Notes under the pieces: generated by a model
The model's input: the letters and a program-made list of their open reading frames with translations, nothing else
What the model was told of the DNA's origin: nothing
Database searches by the model: none
Source of the DNA: Flaveria trinervia
Lineage: Eukaryota > Streptophyta > Magnoliopsida > Asterales > Asteraceae
Assembly (NCBI GenBank): GCA_025506515.1
Contig: CM046456.1
Span: 8,571,103 to 8,635,102 of the forward strand
Length of the DNA stretch: 64,000 bases
Direction: 5' to 3'
Made by a program: the position numbers and the translations under genes
Shown here: piece by piece, positions 1 to 11,629 of the stretch
Layout: the number at the start of each line of letters is the position of its first letter
Numbering within the stretch: the stretch's first letter is position 1

Positions 1-1896
1 ATCGTCAGCTGTTGATAATTATTTTGGCTATAACAATCAATAGTCATGTCTCTTTCATAAAGAATTATGATGATTCATTAAAACTTTTCAACTTCAATAT
101 AAAGAACTTATTTGATCTATTTCAAGGTTACAGATTTGCATAGAAAATAACACACTTGTTTTTTAAAAGAAACCTAGCTTTTATCTTGTCAAATTAAAGA
201 TTTTGTATATACGTAAACTATTTTAAATGGAAAGAGCAATTTAACTTGATTCAAAAAGTACCCATGCCATACGAATCAAAAAACACGTAAAATCATGATA
301 TTAGTCGATAGCTTCAATGACCTTCACTCTACCTTACATTGCCTCTATCAAACTTAAAAACACATATTAATTATGTGATTTAAATCCGTTTAAAAATATG
401 TAAAATAGTGATTTGGTTTTAATCTTTTATTTGAGGTCAACTTCAAACCCATCAGACGATACTAAGAAAACATATGTAGTTCTTCTCTAAATCATGAATA
501 TTTTTTAACTTCTATTTAGCAATATTTACCAGGATTTTGACTCATTCTACTTGTTCCACTTAATCATTGGCAGAGCTAAGTGAGGGATGGGGCCACCTCT
601 TTTTTTTCCGTCAGCAGTGTTAATTTTCGGTTCAGTAGTGTAAATTTTTAGTCCGGTGATGTAAATTTATTTAATAAATTTAGTGTCCCTCTCCTCAAAT
701 TAAAGTTTACTTTCGGCCTCGCTGCCTATGTTGTGATTCAAGCTACGCCAGTACACTTAATGTATAGAAAACATCGAGTCTAATGCAAAACATCAACATA
801 CATGACGGATCTTAGAGTCAATCCTTACTCATCGCTTCTCATTCAACACTTGAAGTTAGACAGTGAAACTAGTTCAGGTTCTATGCTATAATGGAATAAA
901 CACCCTTCATGAATTCTTCTATCTTTTGTATCTTCAACGTCTCTTTTCATTTAAGTGCTTTGACTTGATTTAAATAGTTGCCTATATCTCCTTCTATCAA
1001 TCTTTATTCGAAGCATATATGTTGCTTATTCAAAGTCTTTTTAGTAAAAAAAAAACATTTCCTTAAAAGTAATTATCGTGCCACTAACAAACATACATTA
1101 GTTTCATCTCCTTCAGAATTTTGAATTCTCAATTCACATAAAACGATATTAGAATTATTTTTTTTACCACTGATAAATGAATTTTCTATATATCTAAGTT
1201 TTTAGGTAGATCAATAATCAAAAGTAATAATCTATATGTGTTTTAAATATATGTGTTTTAAAAGTACATGGTGCAATTGGTAAATATATGTGTTTTAAAA
1301 GTAAAAAAAATAAAAGAAAACATGGTGCAAAACACATGAAATGATGAGATGTTTGTATAGAAAGGTACATGCGAGTACAAAGACATAGATCGGGAAAGAG
1401 ATCCCTAGACCCAGTGATGCCATTGCCATGTGCACCCTCTGTCCCCACCTCTTTTCTAAATAATTTATAAATAATAATCTATAAAATTAGAATTATTTTT
1501 TAATATATAATCTCAAAATCTAGCGTTTATGATCACTCCTTTTGTTGGATTAAATTCATAGATTAGATTATTCATTTAACATATTCTTTAATAGGGATAA
1601 ATAAAGAAATATTAACATGTATTGTATTAATTTTATTATCTCTCTTAGTTTAATTTTTATTTATTAGAGTAGGATTTGGAAATACACTTGCAAGTAACCT
1701 TTATATACAAGTTCTAAATTGCAGTAGTTGCCTTTACACATAAATATTAGAAAATTGTAATAAATCTTCACTTATCATATTTTTTCATGTAACAACACAT
1801 AACGGTAGAGTTTTATTAAGAAAACAAATAAGCAGACATGAATTACAGAAATTGTTTCAGTAACACAGTTTTATCTTTTGAAATATTTTGATACTA

Positions 1897-1950
<54 letters not shown>

Positions 1951-2003
1951 ATTATTATTATTACTATTACTATTATTATTATTATTATAATTATTATTAT
2001 TAC

Positions 2004-2034
<31 letters not shown>

Positions 2035-2789
2035 TATCAAAGTAAAGATTCAATTTGCATGTGAAAATGAATCTGTATAGTTAAGTTTAATGAGGTTCGT
2101 TTATTTTATTAAGAATATTTAAGTCCACCCTTTACCCCACATGGTTGATTAATGTTAAACACGGATTAGGTGGATCTAAATCAAATAAAAGGAAATCGAG
2201 GGAACATAATCGTCTTGGAGTTATCTTTTATGTTAATAAATTCATCATACTAAATAGATATAACGTCCAAATAACTTGTTTTGTTATAATTAATAGTTTA
2301 AAACAATCAAATCTTATCAAATGTAACTTTAATTTGAGAAAGCTTTTTTTAAACTAAATTTTGTTACTTATATTTGTTTATAAATTTGCCTTATTGTATT
2401 AAATAAGATGATAGAAACCAAAGGATACATATATACGACAGAGTAACTCAACAAACCTTAGACTATGATATGGTGACACGTGATCAAGTACATAGCCTAA
2501 GATTTCATATCTAAGAAGTAAAATTTTTAATGTTATATTGTTTAAAAACTGTCTGGGGACTCAACCTTTTCAACATGTACCGAGCCAACATTAAATAAGA
2601 AACTATAATTAAGAATTATATAATACGCTTGAATTATTAACTAGATCTTTATGTAATTGTCTACTTCTCTTTCTTTTTAACAAATATTGATTTTACCAAC
2701 CACTACATGTAAACTTTTATGTGATTATAATCATTATTCACTTAAAACTTGATTAGTTATTAAAATACCGCTTGAGGTTGCTAATAAAT
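1..2789. other. AT-rich intergenic DNA
   Basis: No supportable gene. Open frames here are short, low-complexity and lack homology I recognise. The stretch holds homopolymer runs, a trinucleotide microsatellite described separately, and short repeats of a TATATGTGTTTTAAA-like unit around 1230-1310. A slightly GC-richer patch at about 575-740 could be an old transposon remnant, but I cannot name it. Confidence 0.7.
1896..2030. repeat. (TTA)n microsatellite
   Basis: About 135 bp of nearly uninterrupted ATT/TTA trinucleotides, with occasional ATAATT and TTACTA interruptions. Such tracts are typical of plant intergenic DNA and have no coding meaning here. Confidence 0.95.
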
Positions 2790-2794
2790 AAATG

Positions 2795-2978
2795 TGATGG
2801 CGGAGGTCCAAGTGGAGAGCCGGGTCCGGGTGCGGATAGCCCATGACCGGGTCTTTTATTCGAACCAAGCTGCTGCTCTATTTTAATTAAAATAGAGCAG
2901 CAGCTTGGTTCGAATAAAAGACCCGGTCATGGGCTATCCGCACCCGGACCCGGCTCTCCACTTGGACCTCCGCCATCA
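2795..2978. repeat. 184-bp perfect-looking palindrome
   Basis: Two 92-bp arms, 2795-2886 and 2887-2978, are reverse complements with no spacer, centred on TTTTAATTAAAA. Each arm is the 5' end of the CRM LTR. The outer edge of the inverted arm stops exactly at the LTR terminus. The structure could come from template switching or foldback repair, or be a read/assembly artefact. Confidence 0.9.
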
Positions 2979-3240
2979 ATCCAAGTGGAGAGCCGGGTCC
3001 GGGTGCGGATAGCCCATGACCGGGTCTTTTATTCGAACCAAGCTGCTGCTCTATTTTAATTAAATAAGTTATCTTATTTTGGTTTTTAAATTTTGAATGG
3101 ATTTGTTTTAATTTTGGGATTGACTTCTTTTCCAAGTTTCATGCCTAACATTGTGGGTTAGGAGCTTATTAAAGGATCCTATTTGATTAGGATTCGACGG
3201 TTTTTGATTTCTTTCATCTAATAAAGATTGAGCAGCTTGA
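2795..3240 (+). repeat. Rearranged 5' LTR of CRM element
   Basis: 2795-2886 matches the first 92 bases of the 3' LTR. 2887-2978 is the same 92 bases inverted. 2980-3240 resumes in direct orientation from about LTR base 13 and follows the 3' LTR (4133-4390) with about one-base differences. At 3240 the LTR is fused to integrase coding sequence across a TTGA microhomology, so its end, the PBS and most of the internal region are missing. Confidence 0.88.
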
Positions 3241-3241
3241 G

Positions 3242-4172
3242 CCTTGATTTTGTTGTGGGTTTACCAAAAACTCAGAGACAAAAAGATTCTGTCATGGTGG
3301 TTGTGGATAGGTTCTCAAAGATGTCGCATTTTCTTCCCTGTGCCAAGACGTATGATGCTAGTCAGGTGGCGCGCCTTTACTTTGCTGAAATTGTCCGGTT
3401 GCATGGGATTCCAAAGACAATTACATCGGACAGAGATGTTAAATTTGTTGGGCATTTTTGGCGTACACTCTGGAAATGCCTAGGGTCACGGCTTCATTTC
3501 AGTAGTGCACATCATCCTCAGAGTGATGGACAGACAGAAGTTACTAATAGAAGTTTGGGGAATTTATTAAGAAGCCTCGTTGGGAAGAACCCTCGTCAGT
3601 GGGATTTGGTACTCCCTCAAGCAGAATTTGCTTATAATCGTTCCTCTCATCGATCCACAGGCATGAGTCCGTTTATGGTGGTTTATGGTCGTAATCCATT
3701 TACTCCGCTTGATCTTACTCCAATACCGGCGACAGATCATTATAGTGTGGAAGGAGAAGAAAGGTCTGAGCAAATTAAACAAATTCATAATCAGGTGCGC
3801 GAACATATTGCCAACAATAATATTGTATATCAGCGGCGTGCTAATGTGCATAAGAAGCGGGTGGTTTTTAATCCGGGTGATCTTGTGTGGATTCATCTCA
3901 GTAAAGAACGTTTCCCTAAGGGTCGTGGTGGTAAACTTCAGCCTCGTGCCGATGGTCCATTCAAGGTGTTGGAGCGCATCAACGACAATGCGTATAAGAT
4001 TGATTTGCCAGGTCACTATAATGTCTCGGCTACTTTCAACGTTGTTGACCTCGCCCCGTTTGTGCCCGAAGATGATGACCCGTTCGACTCGCGGACGAGT
4101 CGTTTTGAAGAGGGGGAGGATGATGGCGGAGGTCCAAGTGGAGAGCCGGGTCCGGGTGCGGATAGCCCATGA
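3242..4172 (+). pseudogene. Integrase fragment, CRM-like Ty3/gypsy pol
   Basis: The frame is open from 3228 (its first residues are LTR-derived) to the stop at 4170-4172. Integrase joins the cDNA copy to the chromosome. The catalytic core is visible with its DDE triad intact: Asp in LDFVVGLP, Asp in TSDRDVKF and Glu in DGQTEVTNR. It is followed by the RSTGMSPF segment and a C-terminal region with a DNAYKIDLPG block, ending in an acidic and Gly/Pro-rich tail translated from the first ~50 bases of the 3' LTR. The N-terminal HHCC zinc finger and everything upstream are deleted, and there is no own start codon, so it is a fragment rather than a working gene. The overlap of the integrase tail with the LTR is known in CRM elements and supports the clade call. 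Confidence 0.85.
4107..4120 (+). promoter_or_regulatory. Polypurine tract of CRM element
   Basis: GAAGAGGGGGAGGA directly abuts the TGATGG start of the 3' LTR at 4121. It would prime plus-strand cDNA synthesis. Confidence 0.8.
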
Positions 4173-4445
4173 CGGGTCTTTTATTCGAACCAAGCTGCTG
4201 CTCTATTTTAATTAAATAAGTTATCTTATTTTGGTTTTTAAATTTTGAATGGATTTGTTTTAATTTTGGGATTGACTTCTTTTCAAGTTTCATGCCTAAC
4301 ATTGTGGGTTAGGAGCTTATTAAAGGATCCTATTTGATTAGGATTCGACGGTTTTTGATTTCTTTCATCTAATAAAGATTGAGCAGCTTGATTCTTGATT
4401 TGTGTTTCTTGATATTCCATTGATTTGTGATCCGGGATTGCATCA
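4121..4445 (+). repeat. 3' LTR of CRM element
   Basis: 325 bp from TGATGGCGG to GCATCA, followed by the target duplication AAATG. The first part encodes the integrase tail. It differs from the 5' copy by isolated single-base changes, such as one C in the GACCGGG run near 4173. Confidence 0.88.
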
Positions 4446-4450
4446 AAATG

Positions 4451-5687
4451 TTTAAAAAAACTGAGTGTTATTTGGTAACTTTATAATAAGCTATTAAAAG
4501 ATCTGAGTGAATAAAAGGTAACCTTAGTATTAGATATATTATATTATTGTATAGAGATTGTGATCATGATTGTATCCGTAATCATAGCAGAGGCAGTTAG
4601 GCATTCCTAACTTACGATATTCTTGCATCTATATTTATATGATGGAAATCAAAGGAATGAGGAAGATTTGACACTTAAATCATTTAGCATGATCTAAAAC
4701 TTACCCACTAAAAGTTTAATAAGCCATTAAAAGGTATATTTAAGTGAATCTAACGTAATTTATATCAAACTAATTGAGATGTAGGTTTTTAATGACATCA
4801 TTTACCTTCTATCAAACAACCTTTAGTGTGAGGAGTTTTGACAAATCCAACCCATTTTAGCATATCTCATTTTTTATGTTATCAAAATCACTCAACTTTG
4901 ACTCTCTAAGCGATTTGCCATCCAAGTCTCAAACCTCTTATTTGCTTTCTAAAAGTTACATATTTAACCTTACTAAACAGATGTCCTCACATAACATATC
5001 CTTTAATAGTATTTTATTTAAATTGTTTTTTTTATAAAGGGGCTTCAGGGTAATGTGCGGTAAACATATTCTTTTTAAGTTAAATAAAACTATCGCAATA
5101 ATTTGAAAGAATGAATATTCCTTTAATGTTATATTTTTTAACTATCGCAATAATTTGAAAGAATGAATATTCCTTTAATGTTATATTTAAAAAAAAATCT
5201 TATGATCATTTAAAACACATAGGGGAGTTGATTGATAACTATTTATTTCTATGTTTATATAATTTAGCTTTCACGATTGTATCATATGTTTTAAAAGTTG
5301 AAATTACTTAAACCTTTTATTTTATGTAAAATTACTTAAAGTTGTAAATATTTATATCTTTAAATTTAAAATTATTTTTTATCCTTGATATATTATTGTA
5401 ATATAGTATATCTATATCTGTAACATTGTGTTTTAGCTGAATATCTTTCTGCTTCGAGGATTGAATAGACATGGATATGGTCAAAGAAGTGATTGTTATA
5501 AACTATAAGTGTGCCAGCGCGTGCACACTTGTTTGTTTTTCGTTTTTGAAAGGAATAAATGTTTGTTTGATATCTAAACTAGGAAAAATGTTCCTCTTTC
5601 AACCATATAATAAGAGTACACGGTTGTTACAAAAACAAACAAATAGTTTATATAGTGGGAAAACTTCATCCGGCATGAAACATGAGG
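4451..5687. other. AT-rich intergenic DNA
   Basis: No gene is supported. Small open frames such as 5471-5698 have no recognisable motif and the last runs into the CACTA terminus. A two-copy 52-bp tandem duplication at 5088-5190 is listed separately. Confidence 0.65.
5088..5190. repeat. Two-copy 52-bp tandem duplication
   Basis: The unit beginning AACTATCGCAATAATTTG occurs at 5089 and again at 5141, nearly identical through TTTAATGTTATATTT. A recent local duplication in intergenic DNA. Confidence 0.9.
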
Positions 5688-5690
5688 ACA

Positions 5691-5703
5691 CACTATAAGA
5701 AAA
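5691..5703 (+). repeat. CACTA left terminal inverted repeat
   Basis: CACTATAAGAAAA, preceded by ACA. It differs from the right repeat by one base (T for C at position 6). Confidence 0.88.
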
Positions 5704-6038
5704 AGAGTCTATGACGACTGTACCTATGGCGACGACATGTCGGTGTCGCTATCGGTCACCTATGGCGACGATGTCGGCGTCGCTATAGGTCACCTATGGC
5801 AATGACATGTTGTCGCCATAAGGTCAACTAGACTTTTGGCTACGGCATACCTACGGTGACGACAAGTTATCGCATAGGTCCTACCTATCGCGACGACAAA
5901 AAAATCGTCGCCAAGAATTGTCGTCATAAGTCATTTTGTTATAATTTTCATTTATTTTTAATCATACAAAAAACTAAAAATTTGTGTCCACCCTATGGCG
6001 ACGAATGTCGCCATAGGTGAAAAACCATTTTTTTCTTT

Positions 6039-6168
6039 TTTTCCTCTAAATAACCTGGAGGGAAATAAGCCCGCCTTTTTTTCCTCATTGGTGGTTTCAA
6101 GCTGAAACATTTTTTTTCCTTTTTTTCCTCTAAATAATTTGGAGGGAAATAAGCCCGCCTTTTTTTCC
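6039..6168. repeat. Imperfect direct repeat, about 77-bp spacing
   Basis: A segment with TTTTTCCTCTAAATAA, then GGAGGGAAATAAGCCCGCC, occurs at about 6047-6086 and again at 6123-6165. It lies in the subterminal region of the CACTA element. No function is visible. Confidence 0.8.
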
Positions 6169-6540
6169 TCTAAAAACATTTTACGAAGTTATCGTACTTC
6201 TATTCGATCTATGGTATGCAATTTCACAACTAACATAAACATATCTGGTAACCACGATAGCCTTCAATAGCTGATCAAGAATTACTTGATGCAAAGTTTG
6301 TTTATGCTTAAGTATTATCGGTGAGAGTCAAAACAATAGATATATCATATTATTATGGTTAGAATGATTACATATATTAAAAATTACCTATGAGCCAATT
6401 ATAAAGATAATTGTTGAATTATACACTTATAATGGTAATTAATTAAGTTTGTTTACAATCATTAACGTTGAATCATAAAAATTGGATCAATGATGTCTAA
6501 CGTTGGATCAATGGATGTCTAACAAAATCAACAATTTACC

Positions 6541-6556
6541 AATAATAATAATAATA

Positions 6557-6606
<50 letters not shown>

Positions 6607-6634
6607 TATAATAATAATAATAATAATAATAACA
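6541..6634. repeat. (AAT)n microsatellite
   Basis: Nearly uninterrupted AAT trinucleotides with two ATAATATA interruptions, inside the left arm of the CACTA transposon. Confidence 0.95.
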
Positions 6635-6817
6635 ACATGAATGACCAATGGCGACGACATGTCGTCGCCATAGGTGTTTTCACTTTGGCGCGCGTGTATC
6701 CCGCCTGAGACGGAAAAAATATTAAAAATTATATGACCCTATGGCGACGACATGTCGTCGACATAGAGTGCAATATGCCCTAAATGAAGTCTGTCTTATC
6801 CTTTCTTCTTCACTTTA

Positions 6818-7637
6818 TACAGGATCGTTGAAGGGTTAAAGTTACAACACAACAATACAAAGAGGAGATTAACTAAACTTTAATCAAACAGTAAACTGGA
6901 TTAACCAAGATAAGATACTAAGAACACAAGTAATGCAAGAGACAGAACACAAAGAACACAAGTATTTGATTTTCAAGAATGCAGTATATTGCCTTCTCTA
7001 TGTTCTATTACAAGTGTTACAAAAGCATATTAGAAAGATACAAGAACATGAGATACTTATACTACATCCTACAGCCGGCTATACTTTGAAAGCCAACTAG
7101 ATACAATTGACTAGACACAAACAAAATCAATTGTAGAGTCAAAAGGCAGATAGCCTTTTGACTTGTGACTATGACATGCCATAGCTCACATCCTTATCTA
7201 TTACAAAAAGGAAAAAGTACATAAAGTAGAAAGTTACAGACTCAAGACCTCAATGTACAGTTAACAAAAGCATGGACCTTTTCACCAACTCATGTAAGTT
7301 GGTGACTTGCAGAGGTGCAGCAGAAAGGTGTCCAGCTTTATGGAACAATACATCAGATAAAGCATGTTACAAAAAGTCTTCGGAAGAAATCTGTCTTCAT
7401 GAGTTGAAGCTTCGGAAGACTTGTCTCTGAGGCTTCGGAAGACTGTCTCTGAGGCTTCGGAAGACTTCATGTTTGGCTTCGAAAGATATTGGTCTTGGCT
7501 TTGGAAGAGTTCACACGTAGAGTGATTTTCTATTTCATGTGTGAAACTTCCTAAGCTTCTTCTTTAATGCACTTGTGCAGCATGCAGGAATGACTTAAGA
7601 TGTTTAGGTTACATCAGCCTCTTCATTAATCTCTACA
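6818..7637 (-). repeat. 3' LTR of copia element A
   Basis: About 820 bp. On the minus strand it starts TGTAGAG at 7637 and ends ...CGATCCTGTA at 6818 (terminal CA mutated to TA). A TATA-like TATAAGTA is at 7061-7054. Upstream of it in U3, 7378-7510 holds an array of GCTTCGGAAGACTT-like units. The array has one more unit than the 5' LTR. Confidence 0.9.
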
Positions 7638-7647
7638 AACTCCCCCT
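7638..7647 (-). promoter_or_regulatory. Polypurine tract of element A
   Basis: On the minus strand AGGGGGAGTT lies directly next to the 3' LTR start at 7637, as expected for the plus-strand primer. Confidence 0.8.
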
Positions 7648-7678
7648 AGGCTGATGCTACCAAAACACTTTGAAAACT

Positions 7679-10600
7679 TCAGATATTAACAGTCCTCATT
7701 AGGATGATCACCATTCCTTTCTTCATAAGATGATCAGGATCCTTCAGGCTGTCAAAGTGTCTTCTCATGTCAAAGAGATCATGTAGAGGCAACTGAAACA
7801 TATCTTGCCATGTATAAATGTCTTCAATGCCTTGATCTCTAATAACATGCCATCTTTCTGGATTTGTGGTGTATGTCCAAGACAAGATGGGTCTTCCTAT
7901 TGCTAGAGAAGCTATTTGAATTGGAGTTGGTGTAGCTTCCTCTGGCTGCATATCCTCAGGCCGTTCTGATTCATCCTGAGGTTTTGAAGAGGGTGCAGGC
8001 TTCTTCTTCTTCTTAGGCTTTGGTCTAGAAGCCATCCTCTTCATTCTCTTTCCAAATTTTAACTGAGAAGACTGGCCTGCAGTACCAGATTGATCTCTGT
8101 TGTCTCTCTCAGTTGGGACTTCCTCTCTCTCAGGTTCAGATGGAGAGGGAGGTTGACCCTGCTGTGGATCAGAAGATGAAGCTTGCTGAGCATTAGCAGG
8201 AGGTCCGGGTTGTGTTGTCTCTGGTTGTTCAACCTTAACCTCCACTTCAGGTGGAGCCTGACTTGGAGTGGAGTGGAGTGTAAGTCAATGAGCTCTCCAC
8301 TCTTAATCTTCTGCTTGATTACCCTGATATGCTCATCCATAGTGGATAGAGACATGGGTCCAAGTCTCCTTCCGGAGAATCCATACAGCTTCAAGAAGCT
8401 CATCATTCTCTGCCTGTCAGCAGACTTCTTCATGCTCTTTTGGATGATGGCTCTTGATTTTGCAGCTTCTTCCCTTAGCTTCTTCTTAGTTGTCTTTCTG
8501 TCCTTGACTAACTCCAGCTCAAGTTGTTTTAAGTACTCAAACTCAACATAGTCATAGGACAAGGGAAGGAGTGCATCTGCCTGATAGAAGCCTGTGGCAC
8601 TCAGGTCGTTAATCATCTTAATCCTTTCTTCTTCTTTGTCTACCTGAGGTTCTTAGTGAACCATATCTTCTTGTGCAGGAATTTCCTGAACTGGGGAGAG
8701 GGTAGGCATTTCCTTGTACAGTCTTTTTCTTCTTATCTCTTCTTTGACTTGCACTAGGAGTTTTGCATCTTCTGCCTCCTTCTTCTCCCTTGACCTTTCC
8801 AGGTCAACCAGTTCATTCAGCTCATCTAAAGGGAGAGAAATGACATTGTTTATATCATAGTTCCTAGTCTGCAAATAGTTTATCCTGACTGCCCTTAACT
8901 CATCATTCTGAGTATCTGGTCCGGGGGCAGCCCTGATAGCAGACTCCATGAGTCTTGAAGACTCAGTAGAGGAACTTTCTCCCCTTAGCCTCCTTTCCCT
9001 CTCTCTCTCTCTCCTCCTCCTCAATCTCCTCAGATGTCATCTTTCTTTTCCTTTTGTCACTGATAGACCTTTGTGACTCAGGGTGGAAAGAGCTTTGGCT
9101 TTCATTGCTTGTTGCAGCATCTGAGCTCAGGCCAGAGAGAGGTTGAGAAGCACCTTCACCAGCAGGTGTCTCAGAAGGAATGTGGATCTCTACATCAGTT
9201 GGAGATGATGAGACAAGGCTCTCAGGTTCTGTCACTGGGCCTTCAATCGAGGTTTCCCCTATGAAACTAATCTTAGGGTCTGCCTCAACATCCAGTTGAC
9301 CGATGACATTGCCTGATTGCCTAAGTCTCCTTCTTAAGCTGAACTCTGCAGTGATCCTATCTTGGATTCTTTTAGCCAGTCTGTCAGCTTGTCTTGATTG
9401 GCTTGGGTTGACAAGCGGAATGTTGACTAGATCCAGACCTTCATAGTAGTCCAAGGTCTGAAAATTGAAGACTTCTTGCTGTCCTTGAACTCTTATGATG
9501 ATTAGGGCCTTCCTGTTGTTGTCATACCTCCACCCAATGATGTGATTTGAAGATGGTGAAGGTGACATAGCCCTTGGTATCCCATCCTCAAACAGACTCT
9601 GTATGAAGGAGTTTGTGTAGTCCACATCAATGTGAACTAGAGGAGGTTGCTAAGAATGCACAGTTGCAAGTGAGGATGGTGAGTCCTTAATGTCCATTCT
9701 CTCTGAAGAACTCCCAGGTTCTGTGATTGTTATGACTTTCTCCCCCTTTTTGGTAGCATCACCCACTTGCATAGGTGAGCTGTAAGATAGGTCAATCACA
9801 TCCACGGGTTCTTGTGTTCCTGGTTGAGCTCTTCTTAAGGGTCTCCCAGCTAGTTTTTCCTTAATATATGAAATCTCAAGTTGCTGATAATTGATCCTGT
9901 TATGTAAGGTGGTCACCTGAGATTCAAGGTGACTGACCTTTGAGACTAGGTAAGTGCATGTTTTAGACAGTTTTTGCACCAGTAGTCTCAGATTCCCCTC
10001 ATCTTCATCAGAAGATCATTGGGGGATGAGATGATTTGACCAGAGTTCTTTCTCTCACCACCAGCTTGAGGTTCTTGGCTGCTGGTTTTCCTCTGCTCAC
10101 TGGCAATCTCAGTTGAGATGTCAGTGAGCTGAGTTGCCATGGTTAAGGTCTTAATGATGTAATCACTTTCAGAAGTGAGGGCCTCTTCTATATGGACATC
10201 CTGAACAGGTTCAGGAGTGTCCACCTTAGTTGTAGGTGACTGATGTGGGATAGATGTAGGAGACTCAGGAGTACTCATCTCTCTTTGAGTAGGGGGAAAG
10301 AAGAGAGATTCATTATACTCACTGAAACCTATATCTTCATCAGTATAGAAGTCAAGGTTGGGAATTGGTTGGTTGAGATCTATAGGCTGGGGATGGTAAC
10401 TGTCCCCTGAAGGTTGATCACTTGAGTGTTGAGACTCAGAGTGATGGCTTAAAGTAGTTGGGTAATGAGCTCATCAGCTAAGCATGAGGAACCTCAGCAC
10501 TGATTCTTGAAGAGATGGGAGTGGTTTGCTCCTCAAGAGAAGTGGGAGCTCCAATGTCCACTTCTTCCTGTATGGTTGAGTATATGGGGGCCTCCACAGA

Positions 10601-11509
10601 CTGAATAGCCTGAGCAGGGGTTCGTTTGGATTGTTTTTGGTAGGTGATGGAGATTTGAGGCTGTGTGGGTGGTTGGTAAGTAGCAGGTGTGGGTTCAACA
10701 CTAGCTTGTGCTGCTAGGTTGTCACCTTGAGCAATGGGCTCTAATATTTTTGGGACTAGGGCTGTTTCTACCCCAGAGAATCCAACAGTGGGCTTTCTCA
10801 GTATTTTAAAGATGCCAGGCTTCATCTGTCTCAATTTAAGAATATTACCTGTTTCCCTCAACTGTGAGCCCAGTTCACAGTTAAGAATGTACTGGACATA
10901 TCTAGAAACATGTAATATTCTAAGGAGTCTAAATTTGCAAGTAATTAGTATAGACAAATTGAGAATATCTGAATTTGACCCTTTGAACCATTTCATGGAT
11001 TATGAAGGAGAGATCCTTAGGAATCTGGTCCCATCCACCATGCTTGTTTGATAAGCTGTGGTTGACCACATGGAGCAGGAATCTCCATTGGGATGAGACC
11101 TTCTCTTTCCTAAAGGTCTTTACAGAGAAATCTCCCTCATATCCCATCTGCTCAAAAGAATGATTGACAACTTCCTTTGGGAAAAACACCTCACCTTCTT
11201 CATCATCCAGTTGAAGATGTCTATTGATGATGGCCGGAGTGATGAAGATTGTTTTCCCCTGCACTGTGGCAGACAGTGCCTTCTCCCCGTCCATAATGAC
11301 CTCTTGGCAGGTCTTCCAGAATTCAAGCAACTGATCCTCATAAAGTGGAGGATCAATGGTTAGGGAGGTGAAGTAGTTTGATAGAGTTAGAAAATGGCAA
11401 ACCTCGAGAAATGAGGATCTTTCTCAGAGCTTAACAGAGCAACCTGATTGTGTTGTCTGTGTAGCTGCATGGTAAAGTTGGGATCATTTCTGTGAGCAAG
11501 GTTGGCCAT
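7679..11509 (-). pseudogene. Additional ORF (aORF) of element A, decayed
   Basis: Minus-strand frame pieces follow one another from an ATG at 11509 to a stop at 7679. The N-terminus reads MANLAHRNDPNF, soon broken by a stop, then continues through 11330-10929 with a globular block (LEFWKTC, ITATVQGK-like, WRFLLHVVNHSLS). That block matches, from memory, Asteraceae 'putative transposon protein' N-domains. Next come Pro/Thr/Gln-rich linkers (10996-9988), a predicted coiled coil at 9979-9850 (LVSKVSHLESQVTTLHNRI), a second globular block from 9625 (IIGWRYDNNRKALIIIRV), long charged Arg/Glu-rich segments and a C-terminal block ending near WQDMFQLPLHDLFDMRRHF. At least six frame changes are needed. 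Its position after pol matches env-like or aORFs of SIRE elements, but I see no signal peptide or transmembrane segment. The function is unknown. Confidence 0.7.
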
Positions 11510-11629
11510 TTTGAAGTAGCTTGAGGATGAAGAAAGAAGAGAGAAAGAAATTTCAGAGAGAAATTTGGGTTTTTAGGTTTGGAGGAAGAACAGATGATAG
11601 AAAGAAGGGGAAACCGTTGAGTATATATG

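Larger units (their letters stand above)
2795..4445 (+). mobile_element. Deleted CRM-clade Ty3/gypsy element
   Basis: Seen: LTR start TGATGGCGG at 2795 and again at 4121, LTR end CATCA at 4445, and a perfect 5-bp target duplication AAATG at 2790-2794 and 4446-4450. Between the LTRs lies only the integrase end of pol, so about 1.65 kb remains. Family knowledge: the integrase C-terminus carries an NDNAYKIDLPG / SATFNV block and runs into the 3' LTR, as in the centromere-targeting CRM chromoviruses. Gag, protease, reverse transcriptase and RNase H are gone. The few differences between LTR copies suggest a fairly recent insertion. It is non-autonomous. Confidence 0.87.
5704..6772. repeat. CACTA left subterminal repeat zone
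   Basis: Repeated CTATGGCGACGAC-type units in both orientations occur at about 5708-5935, 5992-6020, 6648-6671 and 6739-6766. The copy at 6648-6671 is a 24-bp perfect palindrome centred on CATG. In CACTA elements such repeats are binding sites for the accessory transposase protein. The units are separated by AT-rich filler, a microsatellite and a pair of direct repeats. Confidence 0.82.

Noticed and set aside
575..740. Possible transposon remnant with GGGGCCACC and GGCCTCGCTGCC
   Set aside because: No terminal repeats, duplication or coding motif could be defined.
3567..4193. Long minus-strand frame opposite the CRM integrase
   Set aside because: Antisense shadow of a clear integrase frame; it has no motif of its own.
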